64,000 nt of DNA from Deinococcus marmoris (GCF_001949125.1 NZ_MSTI01000066.1:1-64000), one strand, 5' to 3'; counted from the first letter of the stretch, positions 1-11,710 are shown. Notes: generated from the sequence alone by a model not told the origin. Translations and numbers: made by a program.

Positions 1-107
1 TTGATTCGGCCAGGAATGGCCTGCCACAGCGGCATCAGGTGGAGGAAGAAGCGCTGTTGGGTAAGAGGAAGATGAAGCAAAGTCAGCAGTACGGGTAAAA
101 TGGTCAT
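1..107 (-). CDS. Transposase N-terminus, clipped by the window edge
   Basis: An ATG at 107 opens a frame that stays open to the left edge, giving 35 residues (MTILPVLLTLLHLPLTQQ onward, then RFFLHLMPLWQAIPGRI). The hydrophobic, His/Leu-rich start and the PLWQAIPGRI ending resemble the N-termini of IS4-type DDE transposases common in Deinococcus; this is family resemblance by eye, not a search result. A good Shine-Dalgarno (AGGAG) lies 5 nt upstream and is buried in a hairpin. Whether the gene is full length cannot be seen. Confidence 0.5.
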   Translation of the reverse strand, partial: MTILPVLLTLLHLPLTQQRFFLHLMPLWQAIPGRI

Positions 108-161
108 CGGGTCTCCTGGGGGCAGTCTTGAGAACTTCACCCTAGCGGAGACCCGTTTTTT
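108..161. promoter_or_regulatory. Hairpin sequestering the transposase ribosome-binding site
   Basis: A perfect 9-bp inverted repeat (CGGGTCTCC at 108-116, GGAGACCCG at 147-155) lies next to the transposase start. Read on the minus strand, the transposase Shine-Dalgarno GGAG is inside the stem, which would block translation of read-through mRNA. Read on the plus strand the stem is followed by six T residues, so it could also terminate transcription coming from the left. Insertion sequences often use such structures to limit transposase made from outside promoters. Confidence 0.45.
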
Positions 162-281
162 GGTCCATTTCAATTTTTCGTCAAAACTGTCCGAACCATT
201 GATTAAAGGTCTGGACGCGAAAGCGAGAGCCGCCCAACCACATCACCAGCCTCTAATGTGCGGTTTGTTACACTGAATCGC

Positions 282-713
282 ATGCGGCGACAGCCTGAAC
301 TTGCCCTGGCCCTGATTCGCGTGGTGGTGGGGCTGGTGTTCGCGTGGCACGGCTTTCACAAGATTTTTGATCTGGGCCTGGGCAACGTGACCGCCAGTTA
401 CGGGGCGGCGGGCGTACCCCTGCCCCTGCTGTTCGCGCCACTGGTGGCCGTGCTGGAACTGGCGGGCGGCCCGCTGCTGCTGCTGGGGCTGGGCGCACGC
501 GGGCTGGCTGGGGCTTTGGCGCTGCTGACGGCAGGCGTGGCCCTCGCGCCACTGGTGGCCGGACGCCTCAGCTTCGCAGAGCTGGAAGTTCCGCTGCTGC
601 TGCTGGCCGGAAGTCTGGCCATCATGCTGGGCGGCTCAGGTTCTCCGGCATTGAAGGACCGCAGCGCGGAAGTCTTGCCTCCAGCACGCACTCCGGGCAA
701 AAGAAGAGGCTGA
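282..713 (+). CDS. DoxX family membrane protein
   Basis: A 143-residue hydrophobic protein with the DoxX pattern: a first helix ending in VVVGLVFAWHGFHKIFD, a Gly-rich loop, then three further membrane segments. DoxX-like proteins are small four-helix quinone-associated or redox-related membrane proteins of mostly unknown role. An in-frame GTG exists at 258, but I chose ATG 282 because an extended -10 (TGt-TACACT, box at 269-274) ends 7 nt before it, the leaderless spacing seen all over this window; the GTG would lie upstream of the transcript. It converges on the lipoprotein gene to its right, with a shared hairpin between them. Confidence 0.75.
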   Translation: MRRQPELALALIRVVVGLVFAWHGFHKIFDLGLGNVTASYGAAGVPLPLLFAPLVAVLELAGGPLLLLGLGARGLAGALALLTAGVALAPLVAGRLSFAELEVPLLLLAGSLAIMLGGSGSPALKDRSAEVLPPARTPGKRRG

Positions 714-732
714 CCAAAAACAGTCAGCCTCT
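705..732 (-). terminator. Hairpin between convergent genes
   Basis: Ten-bp perfect stem (AGAGGCTGAC / GTCAGCCTCT) with an 8-nt loop. Read on the minus strand it is followed by TTCTTTT, so it is a plausible terminator of the lipoprotein gene; the plus-strand side has no T-run. It overlaps the last codons of the doxX-like gene. Confidence 0.6.
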
Positions 733-749
733 CCCTGAAAAATGACGAC

Positions 750-1829
750 TCAGCGCAGCGGCTGGCCCCGCTCGTCCACCACCTGCACGTTCTGGTACTT
801 GCCGTCCACCCGCACGATGGTCCACGGGCTGGTGATCGCCTGGGTGGTGATGGACCCCGGCTTCGGCGCACGCACCTGTGCCACCAGGGTGAGGGTGCCG
901 CCCGACACGCTGGCCCCGATGACGCTCACGCCATAGCCACCCGTGGTGCGCTGCCCCAGAAAAATTCCGACGATGGTAGCATTGCCGGGATCGGGGGCGG
1001 TGGGCGCTCCGGTCTGGCGCGAGTACGCCTGGGCATACAGGGCGGCGGCGTCCGCTGGCGTGGCGGCGACGGTCACGCCAGCTTCGGTGACGCCCGACTG
1101 GCTTCCGCTGGCAAGTTCCGTGAAATTCACGCGCGCTCCTGTGGGCAGTGGGGTAGGCGAGGACGGGGTGGGGTTGAGCGCACTGGCTGCGGGAATCTGA
1201 GCGGCGACGGTGGCGACATTCGGCAGCACGTACAGCGCCGTTTGCAGGTACTCGCCCGGTTTGGGTTCCACGTCCAGCGGGGCGTCGGCAGCGGGGACAG
1301 CGCTCAGCACGCCCACCGCCAGCGGCCCCTGACCCAGCAGCGCCTTGCTCAGGACTCCGGCTTCCTCGGCGGTCAGTTGTCCAGCGCTCTGGAGACCATT
1401 CACGGAGGACGCCCCCACCGTTCCGCTCAGGCCGCCCAGCTTGCTCCAGGTCTGCCCGTCGGTGTAATACACGGCACTCAGGCCGCCTGGGGTGACCACA
1501 TCAAAAGAACCATTGGCGCGGCGGGTGACGTTCAGGGGCGCGGTGATGCCAGACGTGGGCTGGCGGTAGGTGGCCTTGCCGTTCACGCTGAGGGTACCGG
1601 GAACGGCCACCGCGTCCTCCACCTGGGCGCGCAGTTCGGCGGTCTGGCCGCCCAGTTTCAGGCTGCCGCCCGCGCCGCCCGTCAGCGAACCGTAGACCCA
1701 CACGATACGTTCCTGCGTGCCGCCGTACAGCAGCGCCTCATGCACGCGCAGGTTGCCGGGGCCGGTCATGGTGCAGGCGCTGAACAGGCCCGCGCTCAGC
1801 AGAAAGACAGGAAGGAGGGATTTCTTCAT
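750..1829 (-). CDS. Lipoprotein with C-terminal PrcB-like domain
   Basis: A 359-residue protein with a lipoprotein signal: KKS, hydrophobic core, then LFSAC with Cys19 as the lipidation site. The C-terminal third (about residues 265-350) contains GIFLGQRTTGGYGVSV and a later SPWTIVRVD, which fits the PrcB C-terminal domain, a protease-associated domain found in exported bacterial proteins. Residues 220-240 are a Pro/Ser/Thr linker. The middle portion is not recognised. A TAAGCT -10 box (1836-1841) ends 6 nt before the ATG, so the message is probably leaderless. Function in the envelope is inferred only from the signal and the domain. Confidence 0.7.
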   Translation of the reverse strand: MKKSLLPVFLLSAGLFSACTMTGPGNLRVHEALLYGGTQERIVWVYGSLTGGAGGSLKLGGQTAELRAQVEDAVAVPGTLSVNGKATYRQPTSGITAPLNVTRRANGSFDVVTPGGLSAVYYTDGQTWSKLGGLSGTVGASSVNGLQSAGQLTAEEAGVLSKALLGQGPLAVGVLSAVPAADAPLDVEPKPGEYLQTALYVLPNVATVAAQIPAASALNPTPSSPTPLPTGARVNFTELASGSQSGVTEAGVTVAATPADAAALYAQAYSRQTGAPTAPDPGNATIVGIFLGQRTTGGYGVSVIGASVSGGTLTLVAQVRAPKPGSITTQAITSPWTIVRVDGKYQNVQVVDERGQPLR

Positions 1830-1967
1830 GCTCCCAGCTTAGGCAGCCGGGCTGACGGCACCCTGAACCCGGTCTTGGGCAAACACACATCTGGTCTGCG
1901 GGAAGCAGGAGGGAAGCAGGACACCGAGCTTTTCTGCTTTCATCCATCAACCATCAACCTTTGCCCA

Positions 1968-3683
1968 TCAACCCTGTCGCCCCGCCATCAGCTCCCGCGC
2001 ATGCCCCAGCGCGGCTTCAGAGGTGTTGCCGCCCAGCATGCGGGCGATTTCTTCCAGGCGTTCGTCGGGCGACAGCGGGCGCACGCGGCTGACGGTGCGG
2101 CCCTCCTCCACGGCTTTTTCCACCTTGAAATGGTGGTCCGCGCGGGCAGCGATCTGCGCCAGATGCGTGACCACCATCACCTGACGGCTGCGGGCCAGGC
2201 GGTGCAACTGCTCGGCCACCGCCAGCGCCGCGCCGCCGCCGATTCCGGCGTCCACCTCGTCAAAGACCACGGTGGGGGTGTCCGCGCCCAGCACCGTGCT
2301 GATCGCCAGCATCACGCGCGACAACTCGCCGCCGGACGCCACGTCGGACAGCGGGGCCAGATCCTCGCCGGGGTTGGCGGTGAACTGGATGGTCACATCG
2401 CTGGGGCCGTACAGGGCGGGTTCGGACAGCGGGGAGAGGCGGAATTCCAGCCGGGCGTGCGGCATCCCCAGTTCGCGGATCACGGCCAGCAGTTCGGCGG
2501 CCAGCGGCGCGGCGCGTTTCTGGCGGGCACTATCCAGCATAGTCCCAGAGCGGCGGACCTCCAAGAACAGGGCCTCTACATCGGCGTCCAGGGTTCCGGC
2601 GGCCTGCTCGTCGCGGGTCAGGGCAGCCAGTTCCTCCTCCACGCCGGCCTGAAATTCCAGCACGTCATCTAGCGTGGGGCCGTACTTGGTCCGCAATTTA
2701 CCCAGCGCACCCAGACGGCCCTCCACACGGGCCAGTTGCTCGGGGTCCGCCGCGCCGTCCTCGGCCACCGCCCGCAGCTCGCCGGACACGGCCTGGAGGC
2801 TGTCCAGGGCCGCGCGGAGTTCCTGTTGCAACGCTGCGCTGGCATCGTCGTAGCGGGCGCTGGCGTTCAGGGCGCGGACCGCCTCCCCCAGAAAGCCCAG
2901 CGCATTCTCCTCGCCGTCCGAGATCAGGGTCAGTGCCCCCGCCGCGCTCTGGGCGATGGTTTCCAGGTTCGCCAGACGGTTCAGCTCGGCCTGCAAGGGT
3001 TCTTCCTCGCCGGGCAGGGGGGCCACCTCGGCAATTTCACGGGACTGGAAGGTCAGCAGATCCAGTTGCCGGGCGCGTTCGCGCTCACCCGTCCGCAGGC
3101 GCTCCAGCCGGGCGCGGGCCTCCTGCCACTCGCGGTAGGCGTGGGTGTAGGCCCCCGTTTGCTCGGGCAGGCCCCGGTCCAGCAGGGCGCGCTGGTTGGC
3201 CGGACCCAGCAGGCTGACGGCGCTGTGCTGCCAGTGGATGGTCAGGCGGGTCTGCGCCCACTCCTGCAACTCGCGCACGCTGACCACCTCGCCGTCCAGT
3301 CGGGCCACGCCGCGTCCCTGGGCCGCGAGACGGCGGCTGGCACTCATCTCCCCCGCCGCTGTGTGTTCAGACTTAGGCTCGTTCCAGAAGCCGGTCACCA
3401 GCAGGTCACTCTCGCCCGTGCGGATCAGGTCCGTGTTGGCGCGCGAACCCAGCAGCAGGCCCAGCGCGTCCACGATGATGCTTTTGCCTGCGCCGGTTTC
3501 GCCGGTAAAGACGCTCAGACCAGCCGCGAAATCCAGCTCCAGCTCGCGGATGGTGGCGAGGTTGCGGACTTCCAACCGGGCCAGTGCTGGACCGACAGGG
3601 GACGGGTCAGCCGGAGCCGACGCAGACGGTCTGGAGAGGGTGGCAGTTTTCTCTGCGCGTGGGGCGCGGGCCTTGCGGGTCAT
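1968..3683 (-). CDS. recN: DNA repair protein RecN
   Basis: A 571-residue SMC-like ATPase. The N-terminal half carries LARLEVRNLATIRELELDF and the Walker A GETGAGKS at residues 61-68; a long coiled-coil middle (about 160-370) follows, and the C-terminal half has ASGGELSRVMLAIS (ABC signature) and VVFDEVDAGIGG (Walker B). RecN helps join broken DNA ends for recombinational repair; Deinococcus lacks RecBCD, so RecN/RecFOR is the main route there (known for the genus). Residues 1-33 extend beyond the usual RecN start, but a TAAACT -10 box (3691-3696) sits 7 nt before this ATG and supports it. It is monocistronic and divergent from the LEA-like gene. Confidence 0.95.
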   Translation of the reverse strand: MTRKARAPRAEKTATLSRPSASAPADPSPVGPALARLEVRNLATIRELELDFAAGLSVFTGETGAGKSIIVDALGLLLGSRANTDLIRTGESDLLVTGFWNEPKSEHTAAGEMSASRRLAAQGRGVARLDGEVVSVRELQEWAQTRLTIHWQHSAVSLLGPANQRALLDRGLPEQTGAYTHAYREWQEARARLERLRTGERERARQLDLLTFQSREIAEVAPLPGEEEPLQAELNRLANLETIAQSAAGALTLISDGEENALGFLGEAVRALNASARYDDASAALQQELRAALDSLQAVSGELRAVAEDGAADPEQLARVEGRLGALGKLRTKYGPTLDDVLEFQAGVEEELAALTRDEQAAGTLDADVEALFLEVRRSGTMLDSARQKRAAPLAAELLAVIRELGMPHARLEFRLSPLSEPALYGPSDVTIQFTANPGEDLAPLSDVASGGELSRVMLAISTVLGADTPTVVFDEVDAGIGGGAALAVAEQLHRLARSRQVMVVTHLAQIAARADHHFKVEKAVEEGRTVSRVRPLSPDERLEEIARMLGGNTSEAALGHARELMAGRQG

Positions 3684-3905
3684 CCCCGGCAGTTTAGAGC
3701 CTCCTGCCCCCCGTGTTCCCGAGTGTGAGGCGGGGCAGCATCAGCCTCCGCCCAAAAGCGGCTGGATAAAGCTGTCGCCAGGGGTTTCCTCACCAAGCAT
3801 GAATCTTCCGTTACATTTCCCCCACGTTGCCTCTCATCCCGCGCGGCACAATGGCGGCATTGTCCGTGCCCCCTCAAGGCGGCGGCGGACGCAAAGGAGT
3901 TCACC

Positions 3906-5318
3906 ATGTCCATGAAACACGATTCCACCGGCGGCGTCAGCAAACGCAGCCTGCTGCTGCTGGGCGGGCTGGCCGCGCTGGCCCTGAATAAAGACATTCG
4001 CCGTTCCGTGGTGGGCGGCACCCGCCACGCCTGGAGCGACGCCCAGGACACGCTGGAAGACACCGTGAAGCCCGCGCTGGCCGACGCCGCCGCGCAGGCG
4101 CAGCACACCGCACAGGCACTGTCTCACGAGGCGCAGAAGTCGGCCCAGCATCTGGCCCATGAAGCCGCCAAACGCGGGGCGGTGGCGCTGGACACCTGGA
4201 AGGAAGACGGTGCCCCGCAAGCCCAGGCATGGCTGGAAACCGCCCGCGAAACGGCGGCGGGGCTGGCTGCCACGGTGCAGGACAAGGCGTCCGATCTGGC
4301 TGAGACGGCGCAGAAGCGTGGCGGCGAACTGGCCGAAGTCGCGCAGCAACGGGGCAGCGAGCTGGCGGAAACCGCCCAGAAGCGCGGCAGCCAACTAGCC
4401 GCCGTGGCCCAGGAACGCGCCGCAGAGCTTTCGGCAGAGGCCCAGAAGCGGGCCGCAGCGGCGCAGAAGGAAGCGCAGAAGCGGGCCGCCAGCCTGGAAA
4501 AGGAAGCCCACAGGGTGGCCGATCAGCGCGGCCAGCAGGCACAGAAGGCCCTGAAATCGGCACGCAAGAGCGCGGTCAGCACGCTGGACGACGTGCAGGA
4601 CAGCGGCCTCGGCCTGCTGAGCAGCGTTCAGGATACGGGCGTGGGCCTGCTCAGCAACCTTCAGGGCTGGCTGGGCGACACCCTGAATGACACGGGCGAC
4701 ACGCTGGAAAACCGCCGCCGCATCGCCGAGAAGGCCGTGGGCCGTGCCCGCCGTCAGGCCGAAAAGGAACTGCGCGCGGGCAGGAAGAATTGGAATGTCA
4801 AGAAGCTGGAAAAGGCCGTGACCAGGAAGATCGCGCCGCTGCAAAAGGAACTGGGCAAGGAACTCAAGCTGCTGGAAAAGCAGGCGAAACTGGCCCGCAA
4901 GAGCGACAACGGCGGCGGCGGCCTGGGTGTGGGCGTCACGGCATTATTGCTGGTAGGCGGCGGCGCTGTCGTGCTGGCCCGTGTGCCCGCCGCGCGCAAG
5001 GCCATTCTGGACGCGGTGGGATCGGTCAGCCCTGACGCCGCCCGCAGCCTGCACAAATTCAGCCGCAACGCCCGTGACCTGATCGGCTCGGCGTGGCTGG
5101 AGCAGATCGAGGCACCGGCAGCGACGCCAGCACCCGGCGCAGCGGCAGCGACGCAGGGCGCGACGACAGGTGGAACGGCAGGCGCTTCGGTGGCCTCCGG
5201 TTCACCCGCCGCCGCCCGGACCCAGGCCGAGGAACAGGCAGGCAAGCCCGCAGGCACGGGCGCGGCCAGCAAACCCGACGCCAAGGCCGAGAAGGATTCC
5301 CAGCACAAGACGAACTGA
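3906..5318 (+). CDS. LEA-like 11-mer repeat protein with a membrane segment
   Basis: A 470-residue, Ala/Gln/Lys/Glu-rich helical protein. Residues 120-207 form eight consecutive 11-residue units of the type LAETAQKRGGE / LAEVAQQRGSE / LAETAQKRGSQ, like the repeats of group 3 late-embryogenesis-abundant proteins that protect cells during drying. A second 11-mer block at 230-262 reads VQDSGLGLLSS / VQDTGVGLLSN. There is a hydrophobic N-terminal stretch (15-28), a Gly-flanked membrane segment at 339-360, and a low-complexity Ala/Thr/Gly tail from about 401. AAGGAG lies 6 nt before the ATG. LEA homologues matter for desiccation survival in D. radiodurans (known); membrane anchoring and that role here are inferred. 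It might instead be a generic apolipoprotein-like coiled coil. Confidence 0.7.
   Translation: MSMKHDSTGGVSKRSLLLLGGLAALALNKDIRRSVVGGTRHAWSDAQDTLEDTVKPALADAAAQAQHTAQALSHEAQKSAQHLAHEAAKRGAVALDTWKEDGAPQAQAWLETARETAAGLAATVQDKASDLAETAQKRGGELAEVAQQRGSELAETAQKRGSQLAAVAQERAAELSAEAQKRAAAAQKEAQKRAASLEKEAHRVADQRGQQAQKALKSARKSAVSTLDDVQDSGLGLLSSVQDTGVGLLSNLQGWLGDTLNDTGDTLENRRRIAEKAVGRARRQAEKELRAGRKNWNVKKLEKAVTRKIAPLQKELGKELKLLEKQAKLARKSDNGGGGLGVGVTALLLVGGGAVVLARVPAARKAILDAVGSVSPDAARSLHKFSRNARDLIGSAWLEQIEAPAATPAPGAAAATQGATTGGTAGASVASGSPAAARTQAEEQAGKPAGTGAASKPDAKAEKDSQHKTN
4263..4526 (+). repeat. Tandem 33-bp coding repeats (11-residue LEA-type units)
   Basis: Eight in-frame 33-bp units, each encoding an amphipathic 11-mer with consensus L-A-x-x-A-Q-x-R-x-x-x. 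The units are clearest at protein level; at the DNA level they share cagaagcg/gcccag cores but have diverged, so the array is old rather than a recent slippage product. Confidence 0.75.
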
Positions 5319-5332
5319 TCTGGAAACCGATT

Positions 5333-5507
5333 ATATGGACTCCGATTAGAAGGTGTTGAAAACACCTGAAAATCCGAGCGGGAGGAGCAGCGTCCTCATG
5401 GGCGTCTGTTCGCGACGATGGCGAGAAGGAGAAAAACGGGTTCCGGGCGTGGAGTGGAGGGATTGGCGCTGTTCCGATCTATGCGCGAAACAGACGGAAT
5501 CCGTTTT
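5333..5507 (+). repeat. Interspersed intergenic repeat, copy 1 (long form)
   Basis: First of four related elements in the window. It begins TATGGACTCCGATT and ends GACGGAATCCGTTTTA, with an internal AGGTGTT..AACACCT hairpin and the block GGAGAAAAACGGGTTC. Compared with copy 2 it carries about 38 extra bases after AATCCGAGCGG; copy 3 carries a similar insert. The ends are imperfect inverted repeats of one another, as in MITE-like elements. No coding capacity is evident. Confidence 0.8.
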
Positions 5508-5518
5508 AAAGGTCAGGT

Positions 5519-5559
5519 GGGGCGCGGCGGAGAACATCTCCCGCGCCCCATCTTCTTTT
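5519..5559 (+). terminator. Terminator downstream of the LEA-like gene and repeat copy 1
   Basis: Nine-bp GC stem (GGGGCGCGG at 5519-5527, CCGCGCCCC at 5541-5549) followed by ATCTTCTTTTG. It is the first clear rho-independent signal after the stop at 5318, so the repeat would be part of the 3' untranslated region. A second hairpin (GAGGCGTC 5582-5589 / GACGCCTC 5601-5608) follows and may be upstream structure of pckA. Confidence 0.6.
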
Positions 5560-5648
5560 GCCGATTACCGTCTATCAGCCGGAGGCGTCTGTCTGGGCCG
5601 GACGCCTCGCCTTGTTGTTTCCTGCACCGTAACACCCAAAAGGTTGGG

Positions 5649-5664
5649 TTGGAACCGCTTCATA
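5649..5664 (+). promoter_or_regulatory. Candidate LacI-family operator upstream of pckA
   Basis: TTGGAACCGCTTCATA: shares the 11-mer GGAACCGCTTC with the near-palindrome upstream of malE (11641-11658). LacI-family operators are typically palindromes centred on CG, as here. It lies about 100 bp before the pckA start, a usual place for promoter control. The regulator is not encoded in the window. Confidence 0.5.
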
Positions 5665-5761
5665 GGCCACAATTAGGGCGTCCGTTCATACACCAATTCA
5701 ACCGCACCTTCCTGACCCGAAGTCCCGCGCGGTTTCTTCCCCTCTCAAGGAGCTGATTCCC

Positions 5762-7354
<1,593 letters not shown>

Positions 7355-7371
7355 ACACATCCGACAGAAAC

Positions 7372-7413
7372 AAAAGGAAAGCCCCCGCCATTCACGCGGG
7401 GGCTTTCCTTTTT
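7372..7413. terminator. Strong bidirectional terminator between pckA and malG
   Basis: Seventeen-bp perfect stem (AAAAGGAAAGCCCCCGC / GCGGGGGCTTTCCTTTT) with a 7-nt loop, flanked by A- and T-runs that give poly-U on both strands. It serves both convergent transcripts. Confidence 0.92.
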
Positions 7414-7440
7414 GAGTGGAAGAGGGGGCGAAAGCTTTCG

Positions 7441-8807
<1,367 letters not shown>

Positions 8808-8811
<4 letters not shown>

Positions 8812-10220
8812 TTGCGGGCCTCCTCGAAGACGCCTGCGGCCTTGAAGTTCACCAGCGAAATCGCCAGCGTGAGAAAGAAGATGATCAGTGCGATGGCGCT
8901 GGCCAGCGAATAGTTGGACTGGCCGCTGGAGGAAAAGGCCGTGTTATAGCCCCACGACAGCAGAATGTCGGTACTACGGGCGGTGGCTTCGCGGCCCTGC
9001 TGGTCCGGCCCGCCCTGCGTGAGCAGGTAGATGATGCCGAAGTTGTTGAAGTTGAACGCGAAGCCCGACAGCAAAATGGGGGTGAAGCTGTTCTTCAGCA
9101 GCGGCAGCGTAATGTTGGAAATCTGTTGCAGGCGACTAGCTCCGTCGATGCTGGCGGCCTCGTACAGATCCTCGTTGATGGTACTCAGGGCGCTGATGGT
9201 GGCGGTCATCATGTACGGGAAGCCCAGCCACAGGTTGACCACCAGCACGCTGACCTTGGCCCACAGCGGATCGTTCAGCCACGGCACGGCGGCCAGCCCC
9301 AGCAGCCCCAGCCCCTTGTTCACGATCCCGAACTGCTGGTTCAGCAGCGCCACCCACATCTGCACGCTGATCACGGCGGGAATGGCCCACGGCAGGAACA
9401 GCAGCGTGCGGTACACATTGCGGCCCTTGAGGTTCTTGTTGTACAGCAGGATGCCCAGCACCAGCCCCGCGATGGCGTTGATGGTCACGGTAGAAAAGGC
9501 GAACACCACTGTCCAGATGAACACCGGGACCAGTGCGCGGCTGGCCTTGGCGAAGATCTCGCGGAAGTTGGCCAGCCCGATGTAACTGATGGCGTTCAGG
9601 CGGGTGGCCCGCGCGACCTCGATATCGGTGGTAAACGGCGCGGCCAGCGTAATTTGCAGGCCGTCCACACTGGCAATCCTGGCCTTGTACGGCACCGACG
9701 CCTGATCGTCAAACAGCACCAGCGTCGCGCCCGTGCAGTTCGGGGTCTCGCAGCGCAGATACTGCTGCACGCTGTCGGACTGCGGTGTCTCGCCCAGCGT
9801 GACCACCCTCTTATCCGCGCTGATGGTGGCGGTGGTCCGCAGCGCCGAGTCGGGGTTGCCGCTGTTGACCGCGTTGTAGTTGGTGAAGGCGTAATTGACC
9901 GTCAACACGATAGGCAAAATGGTGAAGGCCGCCAGAAACACCAGTGCCGGAAACAGGTAATACCAGCTCACCATCCACGGAAACAGCCGCAGCACTACCG
10001 GCAGCATCAGCAGCAGCGCGGCCACGCCGTAGATCAGGATCATGTAGGGCGGCGCTTCGGGGTAAACGCGGGCGGTCAGGCCACTCAGGAGCCAGCCGAT
10101 CAGCACGGCCCCGCCCAGCATCACGGCCAGGATCAGAACGGCGATCAGCACGCCGCGCGTGCCTTCGGGGGGAACATTGGAGCGGGCACCAAAACGGGGG
10201 GGGTGGGGAATCGCGGTCAT
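8808..10220 (-). CDS. malF: Maltose/oligosaccharide ABC permease, MalF type
   Basis: A 470-residue permease with several N-terminal membrane helices, a large extracytoplasmic loop (about residues 125-225, containing two cysteines in CETPNC), then the core with the EAA loop ([18 protein letters not shown]) and [13 protein letters not shown] typical of MalF. It forms the channel together with the MalG-type protein, to which it is translationally coupled. An AAGGAG lies about 13 nt before the ATG, farther than ideal. It is separated from malE by 217 nt holding a terminator-like hairpin, so binding protein and permease can be expressed at different levels. Confidence 0.9.
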
Positions 10221-10372
10221 GGGGATGCGCCGTCTCCTTTGAATGAGGCTTTTGATGTGTCAGGGCAGATCATAGGGCGATTTCAGGCCGGAAAAGCCAG
10301 ATGGTGATTGGATGAACAAAGCGGCCCATTCGGCAGGTTAATCAGGCGGCACGGTAAAGCAATCGATACGGC

Positions 10373-10405
10373 AAAAAAGCGGACGGGCCACTTTCACCCG
10401 TCCGC
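10373..10405 (-). terminator. Hairpin plus T-run between malE and malF
   Basis: On the minus strand, just after the malE stop, GCGGACGGG / CCCGTCCGC form a 9-bp stem with a 9-nt loop followed by six T residues. It should stop most malE transcripts before malF. An intra-operon attenuator of this kind is a usual way to make binding protein in excess over permease. Confidence 0.82.
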
Positions 10406-10437
10406 CTCGACACTCAAAACTTCTTACTCGAAGCTGC

Positions 10438-11616
10438 TTACTTGATGTTGCCCTGGATTTCCTGCACGGCCTTGTCCAGAATCTGGCTGTAGTCCGGGTT
10501 GGGCTTCTGCACGCTCTGGGCAATCGCGGCGCTCCAGGGTGCCCACACCGCGCCCATCGCCGGGACGTTGGGCATGGGGGTTCCGGCGCTGATGGCCTTG
10601 CCGAAGCCCGCCACCACCGGGTCACTCTTGAGGCGGGTGCGTGCGCTCAGGCTGACCGGGATGCGCCCGCCGGCCTTGTTGAAGGCGTACTGCGCGTCGC
10701 TGGAGCTGATCTGCTTGGCAAACTGCGCCGCCGCCACCTTGTTCTTGCTGTAGGCGTTGATCATGGTGCCCTGCACGCCCACGAAGGGACTCCACTTGCC
10801 GCCCGCACCGGGAGGCGTGGGGAAGGTGGTGATGCCGTAGTCGATGCCCGCCTTCTTGATGTCGCCCATGTCCCAGGGACCGGTCAGGTACATCGCCAGC
10901 CGTCCGTCGGTGAACGCGCCCTTGGCGACGTCGCCGGACACGCCTTCGGGGACCAGGTTGTACTTGTAGCGCAGATCGTTCAGGAAGCCGCTGGCCTTAT
11001 CAGCCCCGGCATTCGACAGACCGATGTCCTTGATGTTCAGCGTGCCGCTGGTGTTCTTGAACACGTAGCCGCCGTAGGCGCTGATCACGCCGTAGTTCTG
11101 GTAGGCGTTGCTCAGGTCCGTCAGGAAGCCGAACTTGCCGTTGCCGGTGTTGGCCTGCGCGACCTTCAGGAAATCGGCCCAGTTGGTGGGGGCGTTCGGC
11201 ACCAGTTTCTTGTTGTACACCAGTGCCACGGCTTCAGCGAACATGGGAATGGCGAACAGCTTGCCCTGATAGGTCATGGCGTTCAGGCCGGTCTTGTCGA
11301 AGTCGGTCTTGCTGGTGATGTACTTGTCCATCGGCTCGATGACGCCCGCCGCCGCGAGCTGGCCCAGGCGGTCCTGCGGCAGGGTCACGATCACGTCGGG
11401 TCCCTGGCCCTTGGGGGCGCTCTGGATCAGCTTGTCGGGAATCTGGTCAAAGGGCACGCTGACGATGGTGGTCTTGTTGCCCTTCTTGTCGAAAGCGGCA
11501 GCCTGATCCTTGAGCCAGTTCAGCTCGGAGCCGCCGAAGTGGGTCCAGACGGTGATGTTGGCGGCGCTGGCTTGGCCCAGCAGGGCGAGGGACAGGATGG
11601 TCAGTGCTTTTTTCAT
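10438..11616 (-). CDS. malE: Periplasmic maltose/maltodextrin-binding protein
   Basis: A 392-residue solute-binding protein. The Sec signal MKKALTILSLALLGQASA is followed by ANITVWTHFGGSELNWLK, the usual first strand of family 1 sugar-binding proteins; further marks are PDVIVTLPQDRLGQL, FAIPMFAEAVALVYNK, and YLTGPWDMGDIKKAG, as in MalE-type proteins. It captures sugar outside the inner membrane and delivers it to MalF/MalG. AAGGAG sits 5 nt before the ATG. A promoter (TTGAGC-17-TAAACT) and a LacI-type palindrome lie upstream. Confidence 0.93.
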   Translation of the reverse strand: MKKALTILSLALLGQASAANITVWTHFGGSELNWLKDQAAAFDKKGNKTTIVSVPFDQIPDKLIQSAPKGQGPDVIVTLPQDRLGQLAAAGVIEPMDKYITSKTDFDKTGLNAMTYQGKLFAIPMFAEAVALVYNKKLVPNAPTNWADFLKVAQANTGNGKFGFLTDLSNAYQNYGVISAYGGYVFKNTSGTLNIKDIGLSNAGADKASGFLNDLRYKYNLVPEGVSGDVAKGAFTDGRLAMYLTGPWDMGDIKKAGIDYGITTFPTPPGAGGKWSPFVGVQGTMINAYSKNKVAAAQFAKQISSSDAQYAFNKAGGRIPVSLSARTRLKSDPVVAGFGKAISAGTPMPNVPAMGAVWAPWSAAIAQSVQKPNPDYSQILDKAVQEIQGNIK

Positions 11617-11640
11617 ATGCGCTCCTTGATCTTGGCGGTA

Positions 11641-11658
11641 TGGGAACCGCTTCCAACA
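11641..11658 (-). promoter_or_regulatory. Candidate LacI-family operator upstream of malE
   Basis: On the minus strand TTGGAAGCGGTTCCCA: half-sites GGAAg and gTTCC around a central CG, one mismatch from perfect symmetry. It lies between the promoter and the ribosome-binding site, about 25 bp downstream of the expected start of transcription, where a repressor would act as a roadblock. Related sites precede pckA and glpX. Confidence 0.6.
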
Positions 11659-11681
11659 ATGGTGGATTGTGGTAGGGGGTC

Positions 11682-11710
11682 AGTTTAAGCCCAGTTGCCT
11701 TCAAGCTCAA
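11682..11710 (-). promoter_or_regulatory. malE promoter
   Basis: On the minus strand TTGAGC (11705-11710), exactly 17 bp, then TAAACT (11682-11687). Both hexamers are close to the sigma-70-type consensus. Confidence 0.65.

Noticed and set aside
4263..4526. Regular 33-bp repeats, considered as a CRISPR array
   Set aside because: Units are contiguous without spacers, in frame, and encode 11-mer helix repeats.
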